In this document: piece after piece, positions 17,737 through 25,757 of the stretch
Position numbering within the stretch: the first letter of the stretch is position 1
Layout: each line of letters opens with the position of its first letter
Source: Brasilonema sennae CENA114
GTDB taxonomy: Bacteria; Cyanobacteriota; Cyanobacteriia; Cyanobacteriales; Nostocaceae
Direction: 5' to 3'
DNA length: 64,000 nucleotides
Assembly: GCF_006968745.1 (NCBI RefSeq)
Contig: NZ_CP030118.1
Coordinates: forward strand, 5,329,943-5,393,942
Notes under the pieces: model-generated
Told to the model about the DNA's origin: nothing
Seen by the model: the letters and a program-made list of their open reading frames with translations, nothing else
The model's database searches: none
Program-made: the position numbers and the translations under genes

Positions 17737-17785
17737 GGTCAACTGTCTCGGTGGCATCAGGCGGCAGTTGACCGTTTACTTTTTT
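17737..17785 (-). promoter_or_regulatory. Putative -1 programmed ribosomal frameshift signal
   Basis: Read on the minus strand, the TIR frame ends CTA AAA AAG TAA. This contains the heptamer A AAA AAG (17785-17779), the same slippery sequence as in E. coli dnaX. The stop TAA is at 17778-17776. Five bases after the heptamer a perfect 9-bp stem begins: GGTCAACTG (17773-17765) with CAGTTGACC (17745-17737), loop 19 nt. A -1 slip makes the next codons GTA AAC GGT, which are in the NB-ARC frame and stay open to its end. The purine run GAGAG upstream could act as a weak stimulatory Shine-Dalgarno. All three parts are seen directly; function is inferred. Confidence 0.72.
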
Positions 17786-18228
17786 AGACTCTCAACGGCT
17801 CGACGAATACCCTGAACCACATCCAAAAACGCGTCATCCTTGTTGCTCCAACGGGTAATCGGCTTACCGTCTTTCGGGAGCGCTTGCAGCTTACTAAAGG
17901 GGGCACCTTTCCAGTCCACAGGTCTAAGAATGATAGGAATCACTCGTGCTTCTTCAGCCTCATGCCGCCGCATCGCTTCTAGCATTTCTTTTTCGTAGCA
18001 AAACTTTGACGCCATAAAGGAGCTACTGATCAACAGCAAGATGACGTGAGCCGATTCCAAATGAGTCTTAATCTGAGCATCCCACTCTGCTCCTGCCTCA
18101 ATATCTCCATCATACCATGCGTTAATTATGCCCTGTTGCTTTAGGTTAGAGAGATGGTCGTCGAGTATGCCTCGCAATCGTCGCTCTTTATGAGAGTAGG
18201 AGATAAAAACTTCGATAGGTTCGCTCAT
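17776..18228 (-). CDS. TIR-domain protein, N-terminal part of a probable TIR-NLR
   Basis: A 150-aa protein that is essentially one TIR domain. Box 1 is VFISYSHKE (7-15), then WYDGDIEAGAEW (38-49). The catalytic-type glutamate of NAD-cleaving TIR domains is best placed at E79 in SSSFMASKFCYEKEM. VIPIILRPVDWKGAPF (97-111) is a typical bacterial TIR strand and loop. Such domains consume NAD or make cyclic ADP-ribose-type signals when activated, in many cases for phage defence. The last codons form a -1 slippery site (see 17737-17785), so this ORF could make a short TIR protein and a long fusion with the NB-ARC/WD40 frame downstream. The ATG at 18228 has only a weak ribosome site. Confidence 0.88.
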   Translation of the reverse strand: MSEPIEVFISYSHKERRLRGILDDHLSNLKQQGIINAWYDGDIEAGAEWDAQIKTHLESAHVILLLISSSFMASKFCYEKEMLEAMRRHEAEEARVIPIILRPVDWKGAPFSKLQALPKDGKPITRWSNKDDAFLDVVQGIRRAVESLKK

Positions 18229-18505
18229 CTGCTTGGCGCTTACGTCTGTTAAGGTTTGCTGCCAAAATCAAAATCTTTTGGGGTTTGATGGTCATTGCTG
18301 ACCTTGGGAGTAGCTATATTTTAACTATAGCAGGGTACATAATCGTGTTAAATTGCCGTTAATGTTTATTTCGGGATTGTTGTTTGATCCAAAACCATAG
18401 AAAAACCCCCACTTTTTTGAGTGAGAGCAGAAAACTATTTATCTTGTTAGTCCCATTGCCAAATGGGCGCTGCTTTTATTTTGGAGACGTTTAGTGTTAA
18501 TGGTA

Positions 18506-18919
18506 TTAAAAAGCTGCCACAGCTGCCTCAGCTACAGCTTGATCCTGTTCACCGCTACCACCACTTACTCCGACTGCACCAACTATCTGCCCATCGCGTT
18601 GAAGTGGTATACCCCCGGCAAAGATCATGATTCGTCCTCCGTTTGAGACGTGAATACCATAATACTGTTCTCCTGGTTGAGCACTTTGGGCAAGGGATTT
18701 GGTAGAGAGATTAAACGCACGAGCAGTAAATGCTTTGTTGATCGAGATATCGATACTTCCGATCCACGCACCATCCATACGAATGTGAGCAACAAGATTC
18801 CCGCCAGCATCAACGACTGCAAGATTCATTGGTTGTCCGATTGCATTCGCCTTCGCTTCTCCAGCCGCTAGTATTCGTCGTGCATCATCTAAAGATACAG
18901 AATGTTTGTCATTCGTCAT
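18506..18919 (-). CDS. GlcG/HbpS family protein
   Basis: A 137-aa protein of the GlcG/HbpS (PF03928) family. It starts with the usual LDDARRILAAGEAKA helix, followed by PMNLAVVDAGGNLVAHIRMD, the conserved core strand and turn, then IGSIDISINKAFTA and the glycine-rich end GGIPLQRDGQIVGAVGVSGG. Members include haem-binding HbpS and GlcG of glycolate operons; the biochemical role is still poorly defined. It lies between the TIR gene and a monooxygenase, with a spacer of 276 nt on the TIR side, so it is probably a separate unit. The nearby glcEF genes (20.7-23.4 kb) are on the opposite strand. Confidence 0.8.
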   Translation of the reverse strand: MTNDKHSVSLDDARRILAAGEAKANAIGQPMNLAVVDAGGNLVAHIRMDGAWIGSIDISINKAFTARAFNLSTKSLAQSAQPGEQYYGIHVSNGGRIMIFAGGIPLQRDGQIVGAVGVSGGSGEQDQAVAEAAVAAF

Positions 18920-18988
18920 GGTAATTCATTCAATTGTAGAAATCTATGCGATAAAGAATATCATCATGCACGAGCAGATTGGGAAAAC

Positions 18989-20347
18989 TCAATTTAAACG
19001 TACGTGTTGCGGTGATCGTTGTCTTTCTAAAAACTTTTCGTTCGCTTGTTTTACTTTAGAAATCCAACCTTTGTGGGAATTCAAAATTTCTGAGTAGGGA
19101 ATGGTTGTTTCAGAGAGAAGTTGTAACAATGAGGGGGAAAAGTATCTGGGAAAGAGTTGATGCATAAATTGAGCAGTTCGCAGTCTTATAAATAACTCTA
19201 AAAACAGCAATTTACTGGATAATGGAAAGGTGTAATCACTTAGCTCAACTAGTGCATGAGCATCTGGTTTTCGACGTAGGGTAAATTGCTTGAGTACCTC
19301 CCCAATATCATTAGGATATTCATCTAATAACTGATCAAAGAAAGCAACATCTTCAAGGGAAGCATTACAGCCTTGACCCAAAGAAGGAGAGGTAGCATGA
19401 GCAGCATCACCAATTAGTAAAACGCTATCACCATGATGGTAGCGATTACAACGAATCGTCAAAATAGTTGAAATGGGACGATTGAGAAATGCTTCGACTT
19501 CCGACTCTGGTAAAAGCTCAGCAATTTCTGGTAAGTATTCACGAAAGAATTGCCATACTTGTTCTTTTGTAGAAAAATTGACGATGGGGTTGTTCTCGCG
19601 AGGAAAGTTAACAGTTCCATTTATCAAGCCATCTATATCATGCACCAAGGTAGCAAAAATTCCATCGCTACTTCTCCAAGTATGGATATAACCTGCTTTC
19701 AATGATGCTGCACTCTCAGCAGGTAGAAAAATGGATTTGTAAGCAGAGGGAACGTATTTTTTTTCTAACTCGAATTGGTTAGTTGAGAGAAACTGCTCTC
19801 TAACTCGCGATCGCGCTCCATCTGCACCAATTAATAAGTCATAACCAACAGTAACTTCTCCTATAGAATTGACTGCTGTATTTTCAAAGGTGACTGTTTT
19901 TGCTTCAAAATCAACTTGCTTACATTGATGGTCAAAATGAATTTTGAGGCGATAGCTTCGCTGCTGCGCTTTGCGCAGATCGCTACTATACTGTTGAGTC
20001 AACATTTTTAACAGTGTGACCACCAATCGCCTGCGATCCAGAATCAGAATCGGTTTTTTCCTTGGAAGGAACTGCGTTTTGCCTTTTTTTTGGTGAACGA
20101 GTGAGCCAGTACTTTCTAAGCTTACTGCCTTAATGGCTGCGAGAATCCCTTCAACTTTGCTCAGTGCCGTCATTCCGCGTTGATTGAGGACAAGAGGAAA
20201 GGTTCTAGCGGAGGAAAATGGAACTGTTTGTGGATCACTGCGACGCTCATAGATCTCAACATTATACTGTTCATCCCGACGTAGCAAATAGTGAGCTAGA
20301 AGAACTCCACTCGGGCCTGCACCTACAATTACAACTCGTTTGATCAT
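18989..20347 (-). CDS. FAD-dependent aromatic monooxygenase (KMO-like)
   Basis: A 452-aa class A flavoprotein monooxygenase. The dinucleotide motif GAGPSG is at 9-14, the DG motif LIGADGARSRVR sits mid-protein, and the GD motif reads LIGDAAHATSPSLGQGCNAS, a layout closest to kynurenine 3-monooxygenase and relatives. It likely hydroxylates an aromatic compound using NAD(P)H and O2; no kynurenine-pathway neighbour is present, so the substrate is open. The C-terminal 100 residues contain a hydrophobic stretch (KLLFLELFIRL) that may touch the membrane. A 36-bp palindromic dispersed repeat has inserted in frame and encodes about 12 residues (around DLRKAQQRSYR). Part of a pentapeptide gene remnant lies directly upstream. 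Confidence 0.82.
   Translation of the reverse strand: MIKRVVIVGAGPSGVLLAHYLLRRDEQYNVEIYERRSDPQTVPFSSARTFPLVLNQRGMTALSKVEGILAAIKAVSLESTGSLVHQKKGKTQFLPRKKPILILDRRRLVVTLLKMLTQQYSSDLRKAQQRSYRLKIHFDHQCKQVDFEAKTVTFENTAVNSIGEVTVGYDLLIGADGARSRVREQFLSTNQFELEKKYVPSAYKSIFLPAESAASLKAGYIHTWRSSDGIFATLVHDIDGLINGTVNFPRENNPIVNFSTKEQVWQFFREYLPEIAELLPESEVEAFLNRPISTILTIRCNRYHHGDSVLLIGDAAHATSPSLGQGCNASLEDVAFFDQLLDEYPNDIGEVLKQFTLRRKPDAHALVELSDYTFPLSSKLLFLELFIRLRTAQFMHQLFPRYFSPSLLQLLSETTIPYSEILNSHKGWISKVKQANEKFLERQRSPQHVRLN
19949..19984. repeat. Palindromic repeat inserted inside the monooxygenase gene
   Basis: GCGATAGCTTCGCTGC, then TGCGCTTTGCGCAGATCGCT. A close relative occurs in non-coding DNA at 40629-40674 (GCGATAGCTTCTC...CTGCTGCGCTCCGCGCAGATCGCT). 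Its length keeps the reading frame. Confidence 0.7.
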
Positions 20348-20363
20348 ATTAACATCTAGCGTC

Positions 20364-20510
20364 TTAGTTCAGATTCGCGCCCCTAAAATCCGTCTCTCGA
20401 ATATCTACATAACTAAAGTTTGCCCCTGCAAGGTTTTGACCTTTAAAAGAACGACTATCTGAGTTTGACAGGAGTTGTTTTGGGACATCCCTAAGCTGTA
20501 GACTGAAGAT
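20364..20510 (-). pseudogene. Pentapeptide-repeat protein remnant
   Basis: A 48-codon open stretch with no start codon in place reads LQLRDVPKQLL, then SFKGQNLAGANF and YVDIRETDFRGANLN before TAA. The A(N/D)(L/F)XX periodicity at every fifth residue identifies a pentapeptide-repeat protein, of the type often fused to NTPase domains in cyanobacteria. Both the upstream part and the remaining repeats are missing, so it is a fragment of a once longer gene. It stops 16 nt before the monooxygenase start. Confidence 0.65.
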
Positions 20511-20685
20511 TTATGATTGTTTACCACTGTAGCGCAATATGCTGTAACAGCCAGAACAATCTCAATAAGTACCACTGACTCAATTAAATCACCAATGCGC
20601 TATACAGCAAGGCTTTGACCAAAGCTGATAAAAATGTGCTTTTTTCATGAACCGTATTGATATATTAAGAGTCTAAAACAAACAA

Positions 20686-22029
20686 ATGAAAGCGCTAGCC
20701 TCTTGTTTTACATCTATTGTCGGCACAGAAAATGCTGTCTGTTGGGAAGATGTACCAGTCACTCAGCAAAAATCTATATTACAGGCGATCTCTGACGAGA
20801 AGCCGCTAGCCCCTAAGGGGGCGCTGCGCAAACGCGTCAACGCTTCCCCAACTCCTCCCGGTTGTATCGTCTACCCTCACACCACAGAACAGCTAGCGCA
20901 AGTCATCACAGAAGCACACCGTAACAAGTGGCGCGTTTTGCCATGCGGTAGTGGTAGTAAACTGAACTGGGGTGGGTTAGTCAAAGATGTTGACGTTGTA
21001 GTCAGCACAGAACGCCTGAATCAACTCATTGAACACGCCGTTGGTGATTTAACGGTGACAGTCGAAGCGGGAATGAAGTTTTCTCATCTCCAAGAAATGT
21101 TGGCAAACTCTGGGCAATTTCTCGCTGTTGACCCCATAACACAAGATACAGCAACCATTGGCGGTATTGTTGCTACCGCTGATACAGGTTCCTTACGGCA
21201 ACGCTATGGTACTGTACGAGACCAACTCTTGGGAATTACCTTTGTACGTGCTGATGGACAAATCGCCAAAGCTGGCGGGAGAGTGGTGAAAAATGTTGCT
21301 GGATACGACTTGATGAAGTTGTTTACTGGGTCCTTTGGCACATTAGGGGTCATTAGTCAAGTGACGTTTCGTGTTTATCCTATGCACGAGATATCCCAGA
21401 CGGTGGTGCTGACTGGTGATCCAAAGGCTATATCTCAAAGTGCTGGCGTCCTCAGAGGTTCTGCGTTGACACCAACCCAAGCTGATTTGCTATCAACAAA
21501 ACTGGTGTCTGGCTTGGGATTAGGTGAAGGATTGGGATTAGTTGCTCGCTTTCAAAGTATAGCTGAGAGTGTCAAGGAACAGTCAAACCGACTTTTGGAA
21601 GTCGGGGAACAACTTGGGTTAAAAGGAACGATATATTCAGCGGCGGATGAAGCTGATTTATGGCGCATATTGCGAGAACAAATAGATTCTTCTGTTAATG
21701 AGTCGGCAATAACTTGCAAAATAGGAGTGTTACCGACTTCTGCTGTTGAAGTTTTGACTCAAGCAGATGTGGGTTGGATTCACATCGCTAGTGGTTTGGG
21801 GGTGTTGCGGTTTGAGAGTGACAACCAGATTGATCAGCTGTTGGGGATACGAAGTCTTTGTCAAACCAATCGCGGTTTCCTGACTATTTTGGAAGCACCT
21901 GTGGAGGTTAAGCAACAGTTGGATGTATGGGGCTACACTGGTAATGCTGAGGAGTTGATGCGTCGGATAAAACAGCAGTTTGATAAGGAATGTATTTTAA
22001 GTCCGGGTCGTTTTGTGGGTGGGATTTAG
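20686..22029 (+). CDS. glcE: Glycolate dehydrogenase FAD subunit GlcE-like
   Basis: A 447-aa FAD-binding PCMH-type protein. The FAD-binding core is GSGSKLNWGG (87-96), the segment VTVEAGMKFSHLQEML and VDPITQDTATIGGIVATADTG, and RVVKNVAGYDLMKLFTGSFG. The C-terminus ends in CILSPGRFVGG, typical of GlcE and GlcD relatives. With GlcF (59 nt downstream) it would form part of the glycolate dehydrogenase that oxidises photorespiratory glycolate to glyoxylate and passes electrons to quinone. A GlcD subunit is not in the window. About 16 residues near 40-55 (LAPKGALRKRVNASP) are encoded by an in-frame palindromic repeat that GlcE proteins do not normally carry. Confidence 0.87.
   Translation: MKALASCFTSIVGTENAVCWEDVPVTQQKSILQAISDEKPLAPKGALRKRVNASPTPPGCIVYPHTTEQLAQVITEAHRNKWRVLPCGSGSKLNWGGLVKDVDVVVSTERLNQLIEHAVGDLTVTVEAGMKFSHLQEMLANSGQFLAVDPITQDTATIGGIVATADTGSLRQRYGTVRDQLLGITFVRADGQIAKAGGRVVKNVAGYDLMKLFTGSFGTLGVISQVTFRVYPMHEISQTVVLTGDPKAISQSAGVLRGSALTPTQADLLSTKLVSGLGLGEGLGLVARFQSIAESVKEQSNRLLEVGEQLGLKGTIYSAADEADLWRILREQIDSSVNESAITCKIGVLPTSAVEVLTQADVGWIHIASGLGVLRFESDNQIDQLLGIRSLCQTNRGFLTILEAPVEVKQQLDVWGYTGNAEELMRRIKQQFDKECILSPGRFVGGI
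20803..20850. repeat. Palindromic repeat inserted in frame in glcE
   Basis: The insert contains GCCCCTAAGGGGGC followed by GCTGCGCAAACGCGTC, the same style of short GC-rich palindrome seen at about 3780, 12790 and 44920. It lies just before the conserved FAD-domain start (VYPHTTEQLAQV) and leaves the frame intact. Confidence 0.6.
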
Positions 22030-22088
22030 GATAAATAAACCGCAAAGACGCAAAGGACGCAAAGAAAGAGGGGAGAAGAAGAGATAAT

Positions 22089-23444
22089 ATGCAGGTTTCT
22101 CAAGGTTCTGAGAGTAAGAAGGCTAGTTTGGAGAATTTGACTGGTTTTGATGGAAATCATCCGCCAAATCCAAAGTTGATTGATACTTGTGTTCATTGTG
22201 GGTTTTGTCTCTCGACTTGTCCTAGTTATCGGGTGATTGGGAAGGAGATGGATTCTCCACGGGGACGCATCTATCTTATGGATGGGATCAATGAGGGTGA
22301 GATTCCTCTGAATAAGGCAACAGTAGAACATTTTGATAGTTGTTTGGGGTGTCTTGCTTGTGTGACGACTTGTCCTTCTGGTGTGCAATATGACAAATTG
22401 ATTTCTGCAACTCGTCACCAAGTTGAACGGAATTACCCGCGTAGTTTGCCAGATAAGTTGTTTCGTCAACTGATATTTTCTCTGTTTCCTAATCCTGATG
22501 TTTTAAGGGTTCTGCTGGTTCCATTGTTTTTTTATCAAAAGTTGGGTTTGCACAAATTGGTGCGTGGAACTCAGTTGTTGAAGCTTGTGTCTCCTCGCTT
22601 AGCCGCGATGGAATCAATTCTGCCAGAAGTTACTTTGAAATCTTTTCAAGATAATTTGCCAGATATTATTCCAGCACAGGGTAAGAAACGTTATCGAGTT
22701 GGGGTGATTTTGGGATGTGTGCAAAGGTTATTTTTCTCGCCAGTCAATGAAGCGACTGTAAGGGTTTTAACGGCGAATGGCTGTGAAGTTGTGATTCCCA
22801 AAACTCAAGGATGTTGTGCGGCGCTTCCCGAACATCAAGGACAAACAGAACAAGCCAAAGCTTTAGCAAGGCAGATGATTGATAGTTTTGCAAATACTGG
22901 TGTAGATTTTGTAATTATCAATGCTGCTGGTTGCGGTCATACATTAAAAGAGTACGGTCATATTTTAGGAGATGATCCAGAGTATCGCGAAAAAGCGAAA
23001 GCATTCGCGGCGAAGGTTAGAGATGCGCAAGAGTTTTTGGTTAGTGTTGGTTTAACAGCAAAATTATCACCACTTACAAATCAACCCTTGAGTTTGGTTT
23101 ATCAAGATGCATGTCATTTGTTGCACGGACAAAAGATTAGCTTGCAACCGCGTCAGTTGTTGCGAGAAATTCCAGGCGTGAAGTTGCGCGAACCAGTTGA
23201 TGCAGCTATATGTTGTGGTAGTGCGGGAATTTACAATCTACTTCAACCAGAGGTGGCCGAGGAGTTGGGTAGACAAAAAGTGCAAAATCTATTGAATACT
23301 GGTGCTGATTTAATTACTTCTGCCAATCCGGGTTGTACTTTGCAAATTCGCAAGCATTTACAGTTGGAGGGGAAACAGATTTCTATCATGCACCCAATGG
23401 AGTTGTTGGACTATTCAATCAGGGGTGTGAAGTTGAAAGTTTAA
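22089..23444 (+). CDS. glcF: Glycolate dehydrogenase iron-sulfur subunit GlcF
   Basis: A 451-aa electron-transfer subunit. Two 4Fe-4S motifs are complete: C34-x2-C37-x2-C40-x3-C44-P (CVHCGFCLSTCP) and C85-x2-C88-x2-C91-x3-C95-P (CLGCLACVTTCP). Two CCG-type domains follow, with CCAALPEHQG and ICCGSAGIYN as their Cys-Cys motifs, which bind further cofactor or mediate contact with the quinone site. It is the second gene of the glcEF unit. A short spacer with GCAAAGACGCAAAGGACGCA units, a common cyanobacterial filler repeat, separates it from glcE. A Rho-independent terminator follows at once. Confidence 0.93.
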   Translation: MQVSQGSESKKASLENLTGFDGNHPPNPKLIDTCVHCGFCLSTCPSYRVIGKEMDSPRGRIYLMDGINEGEIPLNKATVEHFDSCLGCLACVTTCPSGVQYDKLISATRHQVERNYPRSLPDKLFRQLIFSLFPNPDVLRVLLVPLFFYQKLGLHKLVRGTQLLKLVSPRLAAMESILPEVTLKSFQDNLPDIIPAQGKKRYRVGVILGCVQRLFFSPVNEATVRVLTANGCEVVIPKTQGCCAALPEHQGQTEQAKALARQMIDSFANTGVDFVIINAAGCGHTLKEYGHILGDDPEYREKAKAFAAKVRDAQEFLVSVGLTAKLSPLTNQPLSLVYQDACHLLHGQKISLQPRQLLREIPGVKLREPVDAAICCGSAGIYNLLQPEVAEELGRQKVQNLLNTGADLITSANPGCTLQIRKHLQLEGKQISIMHPMELLDYSIRGVKLKV

Positions 23445-23449
23445 AAAAA

Positions 23450-23479
23450 AGCTACAGGCTTGAAGCCTGTGGCTTTTTG
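23450..23479 (+). terminator. Rho-independent terminator of glcEF
   Basis: Stem AGCTACAGGCTT / AAGCCTGTGGCT (one G-U-type mismatch) with a tiny loop, followed by TTTTTG and preceded by an A run. It lies 6 nt after the glcF stop and could serve both strands. Confidence 0.85.
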
Positions 23480-23663
23480 TAAAGAGCTATACCTGCGCGG
23501 CTTTAGCCGCGAAAGGCACCCTGTCATCTAGTTATAGGTTTCAGTTCAGCAAGCATATGCAGTAAGTTGCTAGATAAGCAGACCTCTGTGGTTTAATTGT
23601 ACCGACCTTACTTAAGTGAGGCTCTGGTGGAAATACGTCTTGGTATACAGCATAATAGAGGCG

Positions 23664-23891
23664 TCAGTCGTCTTTCATCCCCTCGCGCTCATCGTAGGGG
23701 TTCTCATCTTCCCACTTGAAGGCTGATAGAACAAAGAAATAGAGCCATCCAGATGAGTTTTGGTCTGACCAAGTTTTCATGAATTCTATAAGCTGTTTGT
23801 AAAGAAAGCTTAAATTTTTGGGATGCTTTAGTGCTACTCCATAGCGCCATGTCAGATTGTGCCTTTGAATACTTAATTTTAACCTTATAAT
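23664..23891 (-). pseudogene. C-terminal remnant of an unrecognised protein
   Basis: A 75-codon open frame with strong protein character reads LTWRYGVALKHPKNLSFLYK, then QLIEFMKTWSDQNSSGWLYF and FVLSAFKWEDENPYDEREG, ending MKDD-stop. It has no usable start until an internal ATG at 23780 that would give 38 aa, and it is preceded by a stop. Rich Trp/Tyr/Phe content and an acidic tail argue against chance. It is most likely the 3' end of a decayed gene, or a very short gene starting at 23780. I do not recognise the family. Confidence 0.4.
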
Positions 23892-24786
23892 TTACCTATT
23901 GTTCATACTTTGTTAATCATATGAGCGCACAATAATATCATAAAACTTACCCAACTTATATTGTCTGATTTTAAATTTGTATAGCTACAGAAAACTCTTA
24001 GAACAATAAACAAACAACAGTAGTTTGATGATTGACTTTTATAACTAGCGATCGCACAATATAACAATTCTGGCTTTTTTAAAATAAAAATCAACGGTGC
24101 ATCATTGTCGGTATAAATTATTTTGTTTGTGTTCCTAGTTAATCACATCACAGGAAATTGGGGGCTGAAGTGCCGCATTCACACAAGGATACGGCTTAAA
24201 TTCAAAATTCATTATTGATAATTTAAAATTGATTTTTAAATTTGAATTATGAATTCTAGTTGCGAACCATTTTGCCCCATACCCACAAGGGGATATGTCT
24301 CCTCGCCGCTGATCGTGGAAGCCTTCAATAGCTAGCATTCGTGTGCAACAGTTAACTAATCAACATTTAACAACATTGGTGGTTGAAATTACTTAACTAG
24401 AGCTATGAGTATACCCAAGCCAGTACCTTCCACATATCTTCATGAAGGATAGTATCTCCATGAATCCAGTAGTGTATATTACTATGTCTCTTCGAGATTT
24501 AACTAGCTACACAACAAGAAGAAAGTACGTACTAAGTAAATTTTTGTCTAGTAAGTACTTTCCTTGAAACAAAATTAACTGATTTCCTTTCAAATAAGCT
24601 AGAACTTTCATTCAAATAGTGTAATTTTACTTACACATAGATGAAGATTTGGCAGACATTGTTAGTTCCTGAAATACCCCCTTGATGAAAGTTTTGAGCG
24701 TAGCGTACATTAAAATTCCACCACTGAAACTCCTTCACTATTGACCCATTGAATATGGTTTTTATTAACTTCGCTAACGGTATCCA
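23892..24786. other. AT-rich non-coding spacer
   Basis: No gene with coding character was found. It holds AT-rich foldbacks near 24200-24256 (AATTCAAAATTCATTATTG with TTTGAATTATGAATT) and a paired AAGTACGTACT / AGTAAGTACTTT near 24523-24562. A Shine-Dalgarno for the next gene is not obvious. Confidence 0.45.
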
Positions 24787-24810
24787 TTGCTAATCACTCG
24801 CCAACACTTT

Positions 24811-25698
24811 ATGAATATCATTGTTCGTTTGCTTGGCGCATTTGCTATTTTGCTTCCTACATATGCTGCTGTATCTTCTTTTGCAGTAGCGCAGGAGAGT
24901 CCTACTATTCTCCAACCGGGAACAATGCAGAAGCCTCCAACTTCTCCCCTGCCGGGAACAACCCCGAAAACTCCGACTACTCCCCTGCCGGGAACAACTC
25001 CGAAAACTCCGACTACTCCCCTGCCGGGAACAACTCCGAAAACTCCGACTACTCCCCTGCCGGGAACAATCCAAAAAACTCCGACTACTCCCCTGCCGGG
25101 AACAACCCCGAAAACTCCGACTAATCCCCTGCCGGGAACAATCCAGAAGACTCCGACTACTCCCCAGTCGGGAACAACCCAGAAGGTTTGCTCTTTCGAT
25201 GCAGTAGATAATTTGCTACCTCCACCAACAGGTGAGCAAAATCGTTCTCCGCTTTCCTACCTGGCACAACAAGGTTTTACACCGAAGTTAGACGGTTCTT
25301 GGGTGTGCTACGTCAGAGATAACCAGAAACAGGATCTTTATTACACCCTTTTTAAAGTTCAGCAAGTTAACGGAAAGCTAATAGCCAGTTCTTTCTTGAA
25401 TAACAGCAATTTAATTGAGGGGCAAGACACTCGCACTGTGGACTTGTTTTTGCTCCTGGTTAACAATCATACGAAGACAAATCAGGGGAACCGTCAGAGT
25501 ATACAAAGGTATTTTGAATCTTTCATTTCTTTAGTGAAACAAGGGAAAATTCCACCCTCAGCACGTGGATATCTTTTTGACCAACCAAATCGAGGTTTTA
25601 TCATATACAACACCGTCACAGGAGGAGACCTTAAGGGTACAGCAATCACGATTAACATCAACTCGCCTCAGAATTTAGGTTCCCCCCCAGCCTCTTAA
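24811..25698 (+). CDS. Secreted protein with Pro-Thr-Lys 12-residue repeats
   Basis: ATG 24811 is preferred over TTG 24787 because it puts a typical signal peptide at the N-terminus (IIVRLLGAFAILLPTYAAV, cut after AVAQ), giving 295 aa. Next come about seven tandem copies of a 12-residue unit like PLPGTTPKTPTT, encoded by near-identical 36-bp DNA repeats (24940-25165). The folded C-terminal half (about 125-295) has two Cys and a run of beta-strand-like segments (SWVCYVRD, YTLFKVQQVNGKLIASS). The function is unknown. The low-complexity arm is probably a wall- or periplasm-spanning spacer, and repeat count may vary between isolates. Confidence 0.65.
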   Translation: MNIIVRLLGAFAILLPTYAAVSSFAVAQESPTILQPGTMQKPPTSPLPGTTPKTPTTPLPGTTPKTPTTPLPGTTPKTPTTPLPGTIQKTPTTPLPGTTPKTPTNPLPGTIQKTPTTPQSGTTQKVCSFDAVDNLLPPPTGEQNRSPLSYLAQQGFTPKLDGSWVCYVRDNQKQDLYYTLFKVQQVNGKLIASSFLNNSNLIEGQDTRTVDLFLLLVNNHTKTNQGNRQSIQRYFESFISLVKQGKIPPSARGYLFDQPNRGFIIYNTVTGGDLKGTAITININSPQNLGSPPAS

Positions 25699-25757
25699 TT
25701 TTCAATAAACACGCTTAACGCTTAACACCGAAGAAGGGGATGGTGTTTCTTTCATAT

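Noticed and set aside
24940..25165. Regular 36-bp repeats that look like a CRISPR array
   Set aside because: The units are contiguous without unique spacers and code for a periodic Pro-Thr peptide in frame with a signal peptide.
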